A DNA stretch of 64,000 bases from Alphaproteobacteria bacterium WMHbin7. GTDB taxonomy: Bacteria; Pseudomonadota; Alphaproteobacteria; Rhodospirillales; WMHbin7. A program made the translations under genes and the position numbers. Shown piece after piece: positions 39,626-52,601 of the stretch. How positions within the stretch are numbered: position 1 is the stretch's first letter; every line of letters begins with the position of its first letter. The stretch lies in the NCBI GenBank assembly GCA_002753155.1, contig PDZW01000004.1:1-64000 (forward strand). Direction: 5' to 3'. The notes beneath the pieces are model-generated. The model saw only the letters and a list, made by a program, of their open reading frames with translations, made no database searches and had not been told where the DNA came from.

Positions 39626-40186
39626 ATGAAACAATTTGCCGCCCTTTTTCTGGTTCTGCTGTTCCTGGCGCCAATTCAAGCTCCCGCCAGGGATGTGCAA
39701 GCACAGCCTGTTGCCATCAGCGGCGCCAAGGCCTCCCAGGTCTTTCCGCTCAGGAAAATCGATTGGCGGCATATTCTTACCGGGGAAATCAACTCCCAGG
39801 GTCAGGCCACCGGTTTTCACTATGCGGGTGTCGATTTCGTTCCCCGTTCCGCCCGCGTCGTCAAGGCGGGGCAGCCGGATGCCAACGGAATCGTCAAGGC
39901 CGAGGTGGAGATTTTTGAACCCAAAAGCGGGCGTTGGCTTGGCAAAAAAAGTGGATCGACCCTGTTTCCCGCCGATTGGACGCGCAACCAGTTGGAAAAG
40001 GAAGTCCTGGCAGCCTATGATAACGCCACCCTGACCCGCCCGCTCGAAGGCGAGGCCTGGAGCTGGCGTGGCCGGGCACCCTCCGGCGTCCTGATTCAGG
40101 GTGTGGTTGACAAGAACGGGGACGTTCGAACCGCCTATCCCATCCGCGAGCCGGGAAAACCCAAAGCGCCTCTGGCCAATCCCTAG
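39626..40186 (+). CDS. Secreted EndoU-family nuclease
   Basis: The product is 186 residues. A signal peptide (MKQFAALFLVLLFLAPIQAPA) precedes a bacterial EndoU domain, the fold found at the C-termini of CdiA and other polymorphic toxins. Expected active-site residues are present: H49 (HILTGEIN), H65 (TGFHYAG), K107/K108 and the following ST (KKSGSTLFPADWT). The end GVLIQGVVDKNGDVRTAYPI also matches the family. EndoU enzymes cut RNA. Unlike typical toxin tips this is a stand-alone periplasmic or secreted protein, and no immunity gene adjoins it. Confidence 0.8.
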   Translation: MKQFAALFLVLLFLAPIQAPARDVQAQPVAISGAKASQVFPLRKIDWRHILTGEINSQGQATGFHYAGVDFVPRSARVVKAGQPDANGIVKAEVEIFEPKSGRWLGKKSGSTLFPADWTRNQLEKEVLAAYDNATLTRPLEGEAWSWRGRAPSGVLIQGVVDKNGDVRTAYPIREPGKPKAPLANP

Positions 40187-40198
40187 CGAACGATTCAC

Positions 40199-40232
40199 GT
40201 CTAAAATCGAAAATTTGGCTTCGATTTCAGAC
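40199..40232 (+). terminator. Hairpin downstream of the EndoU gene
   Basis: GTCTAAAATCGAA and TTCGATTTCAGAC form a 13-bp stem with one mismatch and an 8-base loop, 13 bases after the stop. There is no T-run, so termination is uncertain. Confidence 0.5.
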
Positions 40233-40321
40233 GACCCGCACTAGAAATCACTCTAGAATGTGATCGATTGAACAACGGGCACCGGAACCATGGGGTCTGC
40301 CCGGTGTCTCGATAGGGGAGC

Positions 40322-44517
<4,196 letters not shown>

Positions 44518-44521
<4 letters not shown>

Positions 44522-45621
44522 CCTTTACCCAAGAACTTCCCCTGATTCTGATTGTCGACGATTCGCCCGCCAATATCGCCATCATCAACGAGGTGGCAAA
44601 ACCCTTCTGGCGCACCAGGATCGCCACCTCGGGCGAGAAGGCCCTGAAGCTGGCCCAGATGGACCCCAAGCCGGATCTGGTGCTGCTGGACATCGTGCTG
44701 CCGGATATGGATGGCTACGACATTTGCCAGACTCTGAAGGCCAATCCCGAGACGCACGATATTCCCATCGTCTTTCTGACCGCCAAGCGCGAAGAACAGG
44801 ACGAGGCGATGGGATTCGCGCTGGGAGCGGTTGACTATATCGCCAAGCCCTTCAGCCCGCCCATCGTGGAAGCCCGCATTCGCAATCACCTAATGCTGAG
44901 AGAAGCCAGGCTTCTTTTGAAAAATCAGAATGCGACGCTGGAGCGCAAGGTGGCGGAACGGACGTATGAATTGGCCCAGGTCCGCGATGCCACCATCCTG
45001 GCCATGGCAAGCCTGGCCGAAACCAGGGACAACGAAACCGGCAACCACATCCGTCGCACACAAAACTTCATCCGTTCGCTGGCCGTCGCCTTGAAGGGAT
45101 ATCCGCGCTTTGCGGCCCAACTGGATGACGAAACCATCGACCTGCTTTACAAATCGGCACCGCTTCACGATATCGGCAAGGTGGGCATTCCCGACTCCAT
45201 TCTGCTGAAACCCGGCCCCCTGACGGCCGACGAATTCGAGGTCATGAAGCGCCATACTCTGATCGGGCGCGATGCCATTCTGGCCGCAGAGAGCAAGTTG
45301 GACAGCGCCAATTCGTTTCTGGCCCTGGCCCGCGACATCGCCGTCTCCCATCATGAGAAATGGGATGGCAGCGGCTATCCCCAGGGGCTTTCCGGCGAGG
45401 CCATCCCCCTCTCGGCCCGCTTGATGGCGATTGCCGACGTCTATGACGCCTTGATTTCAAAGCGCGCCTACAAGCCAGCTTTCACCCACGAAAAATCCAT
45501 GAGCATCATCGCCGAAGGCAAGGGCCGCCATTTCGATCCCGACGCCACCGACGCTTTCTTGTCCATTGCCAAGGAAGTCCACCATTTCGCCAACGCTTTT
45601 TCCGACGAGGGCCATTCATGA
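44518..45621 (+). CDS. HD-GYP response regulator (cyclic-di-GMP phosphodiesterase)
   Basis: The product is 367 residues. The N-terminal receiver has [12 protein letters not shown], the phosphoacceptor in [15 protein letters not shown] and the lysine in YIAKPF. The HD-GYP domain has [20 protein letters not shown], then [16 protein letters not shown] and [11 protein letters not shown]. All expected metal ligands are present, so c-di-GMP hydrolysis is likely. It is coupled by overlaps to the hybrid kinase before it and to a solute-binding-protein gene after it. Confidence 0.93.
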
Positions 45622-46634
45622 GACGCTTCTTCTTCTGTTTTATTCTCTCGCTGCCGATCTGGCTGCCCAGTCAGGCTCAGGCCGCCATTCTTGACGAAGT
45701 GCGCGAACGAGGCCAGGTGCGCTGCGGCGTGCATACCGGCATTGCGGGCTTCGCCTCGCAGGATTCCAGCGGAACCTGGCGAGGTCTTGACGCCGATTTC
45801 TGCCGTGCCGTGGCTGCCGCCGTCCTGGGCGACGCCAAGCGCGTTCAATTCTTCCCGGTTTCGGTCAAGGACGGAATCGAGCATCTGCAATCTTCCAAAG
45901 TCGATCTTCTGGCTCGCAACCTGACCCAGACCCTAAAGCGCGACACGCTGGAAGGACTGACCTTTGCAGGCATCAATTATTATGACGGCCAAGGGCTTCT
46001 GGTCCGCAAATCGCTGGGGGCTCGGACCATCCGCAATTTGAATGACGCCGCCATCTGCGTTCAGCCCGCCAGTACGTCCGAACGCAATCTCGAAGACTTC
46101 ATGCAAGGCCTGAAGGTCGGCTACCGCAAGATCAGCGTGGCGAACGCCCAGGAGATGGTGGCCGCCTATCTGGGAGGACGCTGTGACGTGATGACCAGCG
46201 ACTATACCCAGTTGGCCATCTTGAAACAGACGTCGCTGTCCAATCCAGAGGAGCATGTGCTGTTTCGCGAGCGCCTGTCCAAGGAGCCGCTGGGCCCCCT
46301 GGTTCGCAAGGGCGACGAAGGCTGGTTCAAGATCGTCAAATGGACGCTTTATGCCCTGATGGCCGCCGAGGAAATGGAGATCACCCAGGCCAATGCCGAG
46401 GAAAAGCGCAAATCCACCATGAACAATGTCCGTCGTTTCATGGGTGTCGAGCCGGGACTGGGCAAGGCTCTTGGCCTTTCCGACCAATGGGCCTTCGACA
46501 TCATCCGACAGGTGGGAAATTACGGCGAGAGCTTCGAACGCAATCTGGGCAAGGGCAGCGTGATCGGCATCGAACGCGGACTGAACGAGCTTTGGACCAA
46601 GGGGGGATTGATGTACGCCCCCCCCTTCCAATGA
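45618..46634 (+). CDS. Periplasmic amino-acid-binding protein (AapJ-like), orphan
   Basis: The product is 338 residues with signal peptide (FFFCFILSLPIWLPSQAQA) and the family 3 solute-binding fold: RGQVRCGVHTGIAGFASQDS, WRGLDADFCRAVAAAVLGD, KVDLLARNLTQTLKRD, GGRCDVMTSDYTQLAIL. It resembles AapJ/BztA general amino-acid receptors. No permease or ATPase is encoded nearby. The start overlaps the HD-GYP gene by four bases, suggesting that the protein is a sensory co-receptor for the kinase instead of a transporter part. Confidence 0.9.
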   Translation: MRRFFFCFILSLPIWLPSQAQAAILDEVRERGQVRCGVHTGIAGFASQDSSGTWRGLDADFCRAVAAAVLGDAKRVQFFPVSVKDGIEHLQSSKVDLLARNLTQTLKRDTLEGLTFAGINYYDGQGLLVRKSLGARTIRNLNDAAICVQPASTSERNLEDFMQGLKVGYRKISVANAQEMVAAYLGGRCDVMTSDYTQLAILKQTSLSNPEEHVLFRERLSKEPLGPLVRKGDEGWFKIVKWTLYALMAAEEMEITQANAEEKRKSTMNNVRRFMGVEPGLGKALGLSDQWAFDIIRQVGNYGESFERNLGKGSVIGIERGLNELWTKGGLMYAPPFQ

Positions 46635-46641
46635 TTGCTGC

Positions 46642-47547
46642 CTAAATTTCGTCTTCGCCCCAGACCAGGCCTTCGCGGCCTTGCCAATAGCCATCGACAA
46701 AGGGAACGTCGCCGCAGACTGTGCGCAACGCAGCAGCCGCCTCGTCGGGCGAAATCCGATCATCGATGGCATCACGCCAAATCTTGGCAATGGCGACCAT
46801 ATCGGTTTTCTGGGGCGAAAGGCGCACCCGACCAATGCCGATCTCCCTCAATTCGGGAAGCTTGGCGGCCAAATTGACATAGCCGTGCGACATGGTCTCG
46901 GTGCCGTTGACGACCAGGATGTTGCGTCCGTCCAGGGTATCCACGGGCTTTCCGTCAGCATCGCTTTCGCAGACATACTGGCAGGAATCCTTGGCCAGAC
47001 CATGGGCCCGGGCGTGATAGCAGCGCGCCGAGACGGAGAGCGGCAGGCGGCCGAAAGCGATCATCTCCAATTCAACGCGGCCCTTGGCGCCAGACAGCAG
47101 CCGCGCCGCCTGTGACGACAACTCGACATGCAGACAGGCGCGCACGGCGCCAAGACCGGCAAAAACCTTCAGCGTGTCCTCGTTGAACAGATTGATATAA
47201 GGCCCGACCACGAAGGGCTGGCCCTTCACAGCGGGAACGCCCGCCACATCGTTGATCTCGACCAGCAGGCCACTTTCAGTGGCTCCCTCCAGGGCTTCCA
47301 TCTCGCGCTTGCTGGTCACCAGGGCCAGCGTCGATAGCACGACTTCCTTGCCCGCCTTTTGAAGACGCTCGGCCACTTCGGGAATCATCGGATCGAAAAA
47401 GGGCGAGCGCTTCGAGCAGACCACCTCGCCCAGATGCACCGTATCGACCGGCGCCTCGTCGGCTAGGCGGAAATAGAAATCGCGTCTTTGTTCGGGCGTC
47501 CAGTGGAAGAGGAGCGGCCCGATGGAAATTTTCAAGGATGAGGTCAT
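46642..47547 (-). CDS. ubiV: O2-independent ubiquinone biosynthesis protein UbiV
   Basis: The product is 301 residues of the peptidase U32-like family. Cysteines expected to hold a 4Fe-4S cluster are seen in GEVVCSKRSPFF and in ARCYHARAHGLAKDSCQYVC. With UbiU it performs ring hydroxylation of ubiquinone precursors without oxygen, probably using prephenate. It overlaps ubiU by four bases. Confidence 0.92.
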   Translation of the reverse strand: MTSSLKISIGPLLFHWTPEQRRDFYFRLADEAPVDTVHLGEVVCSKRSPFFDPMIPEVAERLQKAGKEVVLSTLALVTSKREMEALEGATESGLLVEINDVAGVPAVKGQPFVVGPYINLFNEDTLKVFAGLGAVRACLHVELSSQAARLLSGAKGRVELEMIAFGRLPLSVSARCYHARAHGLAKDSCQYVCESDADGKPVDTLDGRNILVVNGTETMSHGYVNLAAKLPELREIGIGRVRLSPQKTDMVAIAKIWRDAIDDRISPDEAAAALRTVCGDVPFVDGYWQGREGLVWGEDEI

Positions 47548-48542
47548 CGCCAGCTCTTCTTATAGGCACCGGTGGTTTGCCGACCGCCCTCGGAATGGGC
47601 GGCAAGCGCGTTGGCGGCATGCTGGGATTGATGGCCGAAGGCAAGCGCATCGATGGCCTTCCTGAAGGTGCCCACCACTTCGGCGACATAGGCGCGTCCG
47701 CGCTGGCGCCCCTCGATCTTCAAGGCGGTGATACCGGCCGCCTTCAATTGCGGCAGAATGTCCAACGTGTTCAGGCTGACCGGGTCCTCGAACAGGTACG
47801 AGGTTTTGCCATCCGCCACGAAGCGACCCTTGCAGGGCGTGGGATAGCCCGCAGGCTCGTTCTTCTCAAAGCTGTTGATGGTGATGCCGCCCAGGCGCGA
47901 GAGAAGCTTGCCGCCCTCCTCGTCGTAGCGCACATGGCTGGCCGGAGCGCAAGCACCCTGGCTGTTGGGCGAGGTGCCGGTAAGATAAGAGGACAGGGCG
48001 CAACGCCCCTCGGCCATCACGCACAGACCACCGAAGGCGAAGACTTCGGTCTCGACGCCCGCCTCGCGGGTCAGCCTTGCGATCTCGTCCACCGTCAGAA
48101 CCCGGGGCAGCACCACGCGCTTCACGTCGAAGCGGTCGCGGTAAAAGCCGATGGCCTCGGCATTCGACGCCGCCGCCTGAACCGACAGATGCAAACGCTG
48201 ATCGGGATGAGTCTTGTGGGCATAATCCAAGAGGCCGATATCGGCCAGGATGATGGCGTCGGCCCCCAGGTCGTGCGCGTCATCGACCGCCAGATGCCAG
48301 GGCCTCGCATTGCCCGCCTTGGGAAAGGTGTTGATGGCGACCAGCACCTTGCGTCCCTTGCCATGGGCATAGGCGATGCCTTCTCTCATTTCGCGCCGGT
48401 CGAAATTAAGACCCGGAAAATTGCGGGCGTTGGTTTCGTCCCTGAAGCCGCAATAGACCGTGTCGGCCCCGGCATCGACGGCAGCGCGCAGGGCTGCGGG
48501 CGTTCCCGCCGGACAGACCAGTTCGAGATAGGGCACACTCAT
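47544..48542 (-). CDS. ubiU: O2-independent ubiquinone hydroxylation protein UbiU
   Basis: The product is 332 residues of the U32 family (YhbU type). Motifs are LELVCPAGTPAALRAAVDAG and DTVYCGFRDETNARNFPGLN. The four cluster cysteines lie in GGLCVMAEGRCALS, SQGACAPASH and YPTPCKGRF. It forms a heterodimer with UbiV. Its start overlaps the ubiT stop by four bases. Confidence 0.93.
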   Translation of the reverse strand: MSVPYLELVCPAGTPAALRAAVDAGADTVYCGFRDETNARNFPGLNFDRREMREGIAYAHGKGRKVLVAINTFPKAGNARPWHLAVDDAHDLGADAIILADIGLLDYAHKTHPDQRLHLSVQAAASNAEAIGFYRDRFDVKRVVLPRVLTVDEIARLTREAGVETEVFAFGGLCVMAEGRCALSSYLTGTSPNSQGACAPASHVRYDEEGGKLLSRLGGITINSFEKNEPAGYPTPCKGRFVADGKTSYLFEDPVSLNTLDILPQLKAAGITALKIEGRQRGRAYVAEVVGTFRKAIDALAFGHQSQHAANALAAHSEGGRQTTGAYKKSWR

Positions 48543-49222
48543 GCCGGGGCTGCTTCCTTGGCCCGGCTCGCGCGCGATTCCAGCTTTGACAAGCGGCTCT
48601 TCAGCGCCGCCACTTCCTGGCGCAGCGCCTCGGCCTCGGCTTCTGGATCATGGCGTCCATGCGCCATGGCATGCAAAGCCTGCAGACTCTCGCCCGCCTT
48701 GGCGGCCAGACGCTTGGCGGCATCGTCGGCCAGACCGATCAGACGCGCCGCCGTAGGGGCGAAAGGCCCCAGAAAGGCCAGCACGTCATCCAGCAGCGAG
48801 ATTTCCTCGCCGTCCAGCGTGTTGCGCAGCGCCACGATCAAGGCAGTGTCGCCAGTTACCGACAGATCACGGGTGAAGAACAGGCTGTCGCCGTCGATGC
48901 GCCCTTCCATCAGGTCGATCAGGGCGGCCAGCCTGCCCGAGATGGTGGCCTGGGCCTCGTCGTCTTCCTGAGCCAGCATCAGCCGCACCGGGGCATCGCC
49001 TTCGGAAAGATCGATCAGGAAACGGTGCCTTGTGTCCCTGGGCTCGATGATGATGCGGGCGGGTGCCAGCTCGGCCAGCCGTTCGATCAGGCGGGGATGG
49101 CGCCGCAGGGCCAGGCGCATGGCAAGCCCCAGCAAAGGCTCCAATACCTGGGGCGGCATGGGGCGCAAGGCCAGGCCGGCCAGACGGGCCGGAAGTTCAA
49201 GATGGCGGGTAGTCGTGGGCAT
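48539..49222 (-). CDS. ubiT: Ubiquinone biosynthesis accessory protein UbiT (SCP2 domain)
   Basis: The product is 227 residues with an SCP2 sterol-carrier-like domain (about 30-140: RIDGDSLFFTRDLSVTGDTA) and a C-terminal helical coiled tail (ALRQEVAALKSRLSKLESRA). UbiT supplies a lipid-binding platform for anaerobic ubiquinone synthesis. It leads the ubiT-ubiU-ubiV unit, each gene overlapping the next by four bases. No FNR-type palindrome was found just upstream. Confidence 0.92.
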   Translation of the reverse strand: MPTTTRHLELPARLAGLALRPMPPQVLEPLLGLAMRLALRRHPRLIERLAELAPARIIIEPRDTRHRFLIDLSEGDAPVRLMLAQEDDEAQATISGRLAALIDLMEGRIDGDSLFFTRDLSVTGDTALIVALRNTLDGEEISLLDDVLAFLGPFAPTAARLIGLADDAAKRLAAKAGESLQALHAMAHGRHDPEAEAEALRQEVAALKSRLSKLESRASRAKEAAPA

Positions 49223-49278
49223 GGCTCATATCCGAATATACTGATTCGCCCGACTTTGCACCCGAGGGCCGGTCCGCG

Positions 49279-49443
49279 TCAACCGCGCCGGACCCACAAA
49301 GCGAGGCCCAGGAACAATCCCGCGCCCGAACCCCAGATCAAGGCGCTACCCGGCATGTTCAGCATGGGAACCAGGGCATAGGCCAGGGCCAGGGCCGCCC
49401 AAACAGCGGAAATCAGCCCTAATAGAAAAACATCTTGCGACAT
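49279..49443 (-). CDS. Small two-helix membrane protein of the oxidase-like cluster
   Basis: The product is 54 residues from ATG 49443, with GGAGAA upstream; the track ORF extends too far. Two hydrophobic helices (FLLGLISAVWAALALAYALV; SALIWGSGAGLFLGLALWV) fill it. It starts 11 bases after the subunit I stop. It may correspond to the small extra subunit seen with ba3-type oxidases, by position and size only. Confidence 0.7.
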   Translation of the reverse strand: MSQDVFLLGLISAVWAALALAYALVPMLNMPGSALIWGSGAGLFLGLALWVRRG

Positions 49444-49454
49444 GTTAATTCTCC

Positions 49455-51113
49455 TCAATGTCCAGCGCCACCGATGGCAATCACCGGTAATGACCGCATC
49501 AGGGCGAAGGCGCCCCAGGTGGCGGCCGTGATCAGGGTCAGCAGCAGTGCCACCGCCAGGGATGCCCCCCATGCTCCCTGTTTCAGGGCCAGTTCTTCAG
49601 GAACGGCTTGCGGCTGTTCTGTCGCCAAGGCCTTGGGGCCAAATCCCAGATAGGCGGCGCCGATCCGCGCCACCATCAGACCCAGGCCAAGGGCCATGAG
49701 CAGAGCGCCGATGCCGATGATCCAGGAAAGCAGTATCCAGGATGTCGGCGCCAACCCCTCATAGGAGGCATCGAGGACACGCCTTGGCATGCCCTGGCTG
49801 CCCGCCACCACGCCCGCCACGCCGAACAGGAACAGCCCCAGCGTGATCAGCCAGGGCAGATAGCGCGCCCAGGCGACGGAACCGCCCCGCCCACCCAGAG
49901 CCGGAGCGATCCTTTCAGCCACGGTCAGCAGTGACAGTGTGACCACACCCAGGGTCATGAAATGGAAATAGCCCGGAACGAAGAACGTGTCGGACAACAG
50001 GCCCGCCAGTTTTTCCTGAATCAGGACAAAGGCCAGCACGCCCCCCAGGGCCAGGTTGATTACCGCCGCCGCCAGGGCATGCGTGGCGGTCTGGGACCAG
50101 TCGAGCGACTTGAGCCAGCCCAGTCCTCCCCTCGCCCCCCTCGCCCTGCCGTGAGCTTCCAGCGAGGTCATCACCACCAGGAAGGCGGCGATGGTGGGCA
50201 CGCCGATGAACAAGGAGAGCAAGGAGCCCAGAACCAGAACCATCGGATCGAGACCAGGCTCCAGAAACATGTGATAGAGCGAGGTTGGCGGCACGAAGAC
50301 GAGATAGAGGCAGAAAACCAACTTCGAAAATCCGCTGCCGAAAATCGAGCGCGCACCAGTCAGTTCCGGCAACAGCAGATACCAGGCCAGCATGGTGCCC
50401 AAGAGCGGCAGGTAATGCATGTTGTGGAACAAAAGATGCCAGAGCGTGGCATGGTCGGCGGGCATGCCGCCCAAGCCTACCGCCCACAGAATGGCGGGCA
50501 GAAAGGTGTTGGCCAGAGCGATGGCGCTGACCAGCAGCAGTCCCGCCCAGGCAAAGGCGCCGAAGCCCAGCGCCGTCCAGGAACCGCTTCCCGCCTTTCT
50601 GGCCTTAACCAGTGTGGCCAGACCGGGCAAGGCCAACAGCACCAGCCCCAGGGCCAGGGCGCCATAGCCCAGATAGAACAGCAGGGCCCCCTGTCTTGCG
50701 TCGGCCACCAGTTCAGGCGACCCGTCATAGAGCAGCGGATTGCCTCCAAGCGTGCCCAGAAGATGCAGAACAAAGGCGACGAGCATGACCACAAGCCCCG
50801 CCCAACCCATCCAGGCCAGAGACAGAGGGGCTTTGCGTTCCTGGGCCGCCAGCACCAGCAGCAACCCTGCCTGAGCCAGGGTCAACCAGTCGAAGAACAC
50901 CGCAACGCCGTGCAAGGTGAGAAGGCGATAGCCGGTTTCAGGCAGATCGGGCCTGGCCCATCCGGCGCGCGCCAGCGCCACCCACAGGCCAAGCAGCAGG
51001 CCCAGCGCCAAAGCGGCCAGAGCCGCGATGAATAGGCTGCGAATCAAACGCCGGTCGCCGGGGGCGAGAGCGGCGAGAGAGAGAGACAATGAGGAATGCG
51101 TATTGGGCGTCAT
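49455..51113 (-). CDS. ba3-type heme-copper oxidase subunit I-like protein lacking key ligands
   Basis: The product is 552 residues from ATG 51113 with about 13 hydrophobic helices. It aligns by eye with Thermus ba3 subunit I: LTLHGVAVFF (H68), FHNMHYLPLL (H230 and Y234), PPTSLYHMFLEPGLDP (Y280-H281) and VPGYFHFMTLG (Y382, H384). The low-spin heme pair H68/H384, one CuB histidine and the cross-link tyrosine position remain. One of the adjacent CuB histidines and the high-spin heme ligand are both tyrosine here. Oxygen reduction at a normal binuclear site is therefore doubtful. It is cotranscribed with an intact CuA subunit gene. Confidence 0.85.
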   Translation of the reverse strand: MTPNTHSSLSLSLAALAPGDRRLIRSLFIAALAALALGLLLGLWVALARAGWARPDLPETGYRLLTLHGVAVFFDWLTLAQAGLLLVLAAQERKAPLSLAWMGWAGLVVMLVAFVLHLLGTLGGNPLLYDGSPELVADARQGALLFYLGYGALALGLVLLALPGLATLVKARKAGSGSWTALGFGAFAWAGLLLVSAIALANTFLPAILWAVGLGGMPADHATLWHLLFHNMHYLPLLGTMLAWYLLLPELTGARSIFGSGFSKLVFCLYLVFVPPTSLYHMFLEPGLDPMVLVLGSLLSLFIGVPTIAAFLVVMTSLEAHGRARGARGGLGWLKSLDWSQTATHALAAAVINLALGGVLAFVLIQEKLAGLLSDTFFVPGYFHFMTLGVVTLSLLTVAERIAPALGGRGGSVAWARYLPWLITLGLFLFGVAGVVAGSQGMPRRVLDASYEGLAPTSWILLSWIIGIGALLMALGLGLMVARIGAAYLGFGPKALATEQPQAVPEELALKQGAWGASLAVALLLTLITAATWGAFALMRSLPVIAIGGAGH

Positions 51114-51124
51114 GGGAGTCTCCC

Positions 51125-51907
51125 TCAGACCACATCGATGCGGGCGGTCATGCGGTCGTGAAAGGCGCCGCAGAAAACCGTGCAATAGAGGAGATGCGAT
51201 CCTTTGTCGGTAAAGGTGATCTCGCGCTCGGTCAGAACGCCCTGGCGCAGGCGGGTGATCAGGCTGCCGCTGCCCATCTGAATCGATGCGCCATGGCTGG
51301 CATCGACCGCCATCATGCGGAAACGATAGGTCTTGCCCGCCTCAAGCTTCAGCCAGGACGGCTCGAAGCCCCATTGATAGGCCATGAGATAGACTTCATT
51401 GCCGCCGTCAGCATTGCCTAAAGGCGCGACCTCATGCCCAGCATGGGCGTTTGGCGCCAAGGCTTGCATCGCCTGCATGTCGTGCCCGGCATGAGGATCA
51501 TGTCCGGCATGGCCGGCATGGCTTGCCTGGGGTTGGACCGGCTGAGCATGCATATCGTGCCCGGCATGGGGGTCCGGTTCACTGCGAACAGGCTCTGGAA
51601 CATATCCCGGACGAACGCTTCCATCTTGCTGCTTCCAGCGTTTCGAGAAATCTTCGGTCAGTCTGCGGAAGTCATCGGTCGAGGGACCGCCAACACTTGC
51701 TCCGTGGCCGCCATGGCCTCCCGAAGACGAAGCGGTCTCTGGCTCCCCTCCATGTCCGGCATGGCCGTCAGACTCGTCTTTTCCAGATTTTCCGGAAGCC
51801 CCCAGCGCCGCCCAGACGCCGTAAAGACCAAGAATGCCAAGGCTGGCCGCCGCCACGAAGCCTCGCCGTGTCGGCAGGCTGCGACCAGGATCGAGCGCCT
51901 GTGTCAT
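51125..51907 (-). CDS. CuA-type oxidase subunit II with His-rich insert
   Basis: The product is 260 residues. A twin-arginine-like N-terminus (PTRRGFVAAASLGILGLYGV) provides a signal or anchor. A long region (about 45-165) is full of His, Met and Asp (GHAGHGG, DPHAGHDMHA, HAGHAGHDPHAGHDM). The C-terminal cupredoxin has a complete CuA site: H in DASHG and CTVFCGAFHDRM. It should receive electrons from a c-type cytochrome or other donor. The His-rich section may store or load copper. It precedes subunit I by 11 bases. Confidence 0.88.
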   Translation of the reverse strand: MTQALDPGRSLPTRRGFVAAASLGILGLYGVWAALGASGKSGKDESDGHAGHGGEPETASSSGGHGGHGASVGGPSTDDFRRLTEDFSKRWKQQDGSVRPGYVPEPVRSEPDPHAGHDMHAQPVQPQASHAGHAGHDPHAGHDMQAMQALAPNAHAGHEVAPLGNADGGNEVYLMAYQWGFEPSWLKLEAGKTYRFRMMAVDASHGASIQMGSGSLITRLRQGVLTEREITFTDKGSHLLYCTVFCGAFHDRMTARIDVV

Positions 51908-51963
51908 CGCACATACTCCTTAAGTTCAATCGCAAAGAATCAATACCCCGCAAGGGGCGATCT

Positions 51964-52320
51964 TTAGACGAAGGACCTGGGAGGAAGGGGCTCGGGCAGA
52001 AGGGTTCTTCCCGTGGGCAAGCGCTCGGCTCCCAGACGGAAATGGACAGGCTGGGAAATCGCTTTGACCAGCAGGCAGGCACTGGCCTCTGGCACGGAGG
52101 CGACGCAACAGGCCATATCCAGCGAAAGAGCTGGAGCGGATTGCGTATCCTGATCGGGAACATGCCCGCCATGATCAAGGCCATGTGCAGACGCGGATTG
52201 GGAATGGGGCTGGCAGGAAGCCAATGACATCTGCATCCCGCCCCCGACCGCAAAAGCGACAGCCAGGATCACGGCAAACAAGCTGCCCCTTCTTATGCCT
52301 CTTTTGGCCTTGGCGAACAT
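51964..52320 (-). CDS. Small secreted Cys/His-containing protein, function unknown
   Basis: The product is 118 residues from ATG 52320 (132 from the GTG at 52362). A basic N-terminus and hydrophobic stretch (LFAVILAVAFAVGGGMQMSLA) form a signal peptide. The mature part has HGLDHGGH and MACCVASVPEASACL, possible metal ligands. It lies upstream of the CuA subunit gene on the same strand with a 56-base gap, so a link to copper handling is plausible. TTGACA at 52355-52350 with CAGAGT 17 bases further could be its promoter; if so the ATG start would be nearly leaderless. Confidence 0.6.
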   Translation of the reverse strand: MFAKAKRGIRRGSLFAVILAVAFAVGGGMQMSLASCQPHSQSASAHGLDHGGHVPDQDTQSAPALSLDMACCVASVPEASACLLVKAISQPVHFRLGAERLPTGRTLLPEPLPPRSFV

Positions 52321-52362
52321 AAATCGACTCTGTGACTCCCGCCTCGGATTGTCAATATTCAC

Positions 52363-52601
52363 ACAGAGAGCGGATGATTACTTAGTCCACCTACAAGATT
52401 TAGCGTGGATTGAACATGTCCCCCACTTTAGTTTGTCATAAGCCGCCGCCTTACAGGTAACTCACTGCAAAGGCGAGACGATCCGGCACATACCCGAGAA
52501 AAGCGCTGGAAATAAACCCCGAGTCGTGGCACAAATTCAGGGTCCGCTACTCCGCCAAAGAGTGTGGACGGGGATGGTGTCGATCGAAGGGGCGTAAGCA
52601 C
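52363..52601 (+). other. Leader region of the cold-shock gene
   Basis: This 239-base stretch separates the minus-strand secreted-protein gene from the cold-shock gene. It contains no ORF I can support. Part may be a structured 5' leader, as is usual for cold-shock genes, but I cannot define a fold or transcription start. Confidence 0.4.
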
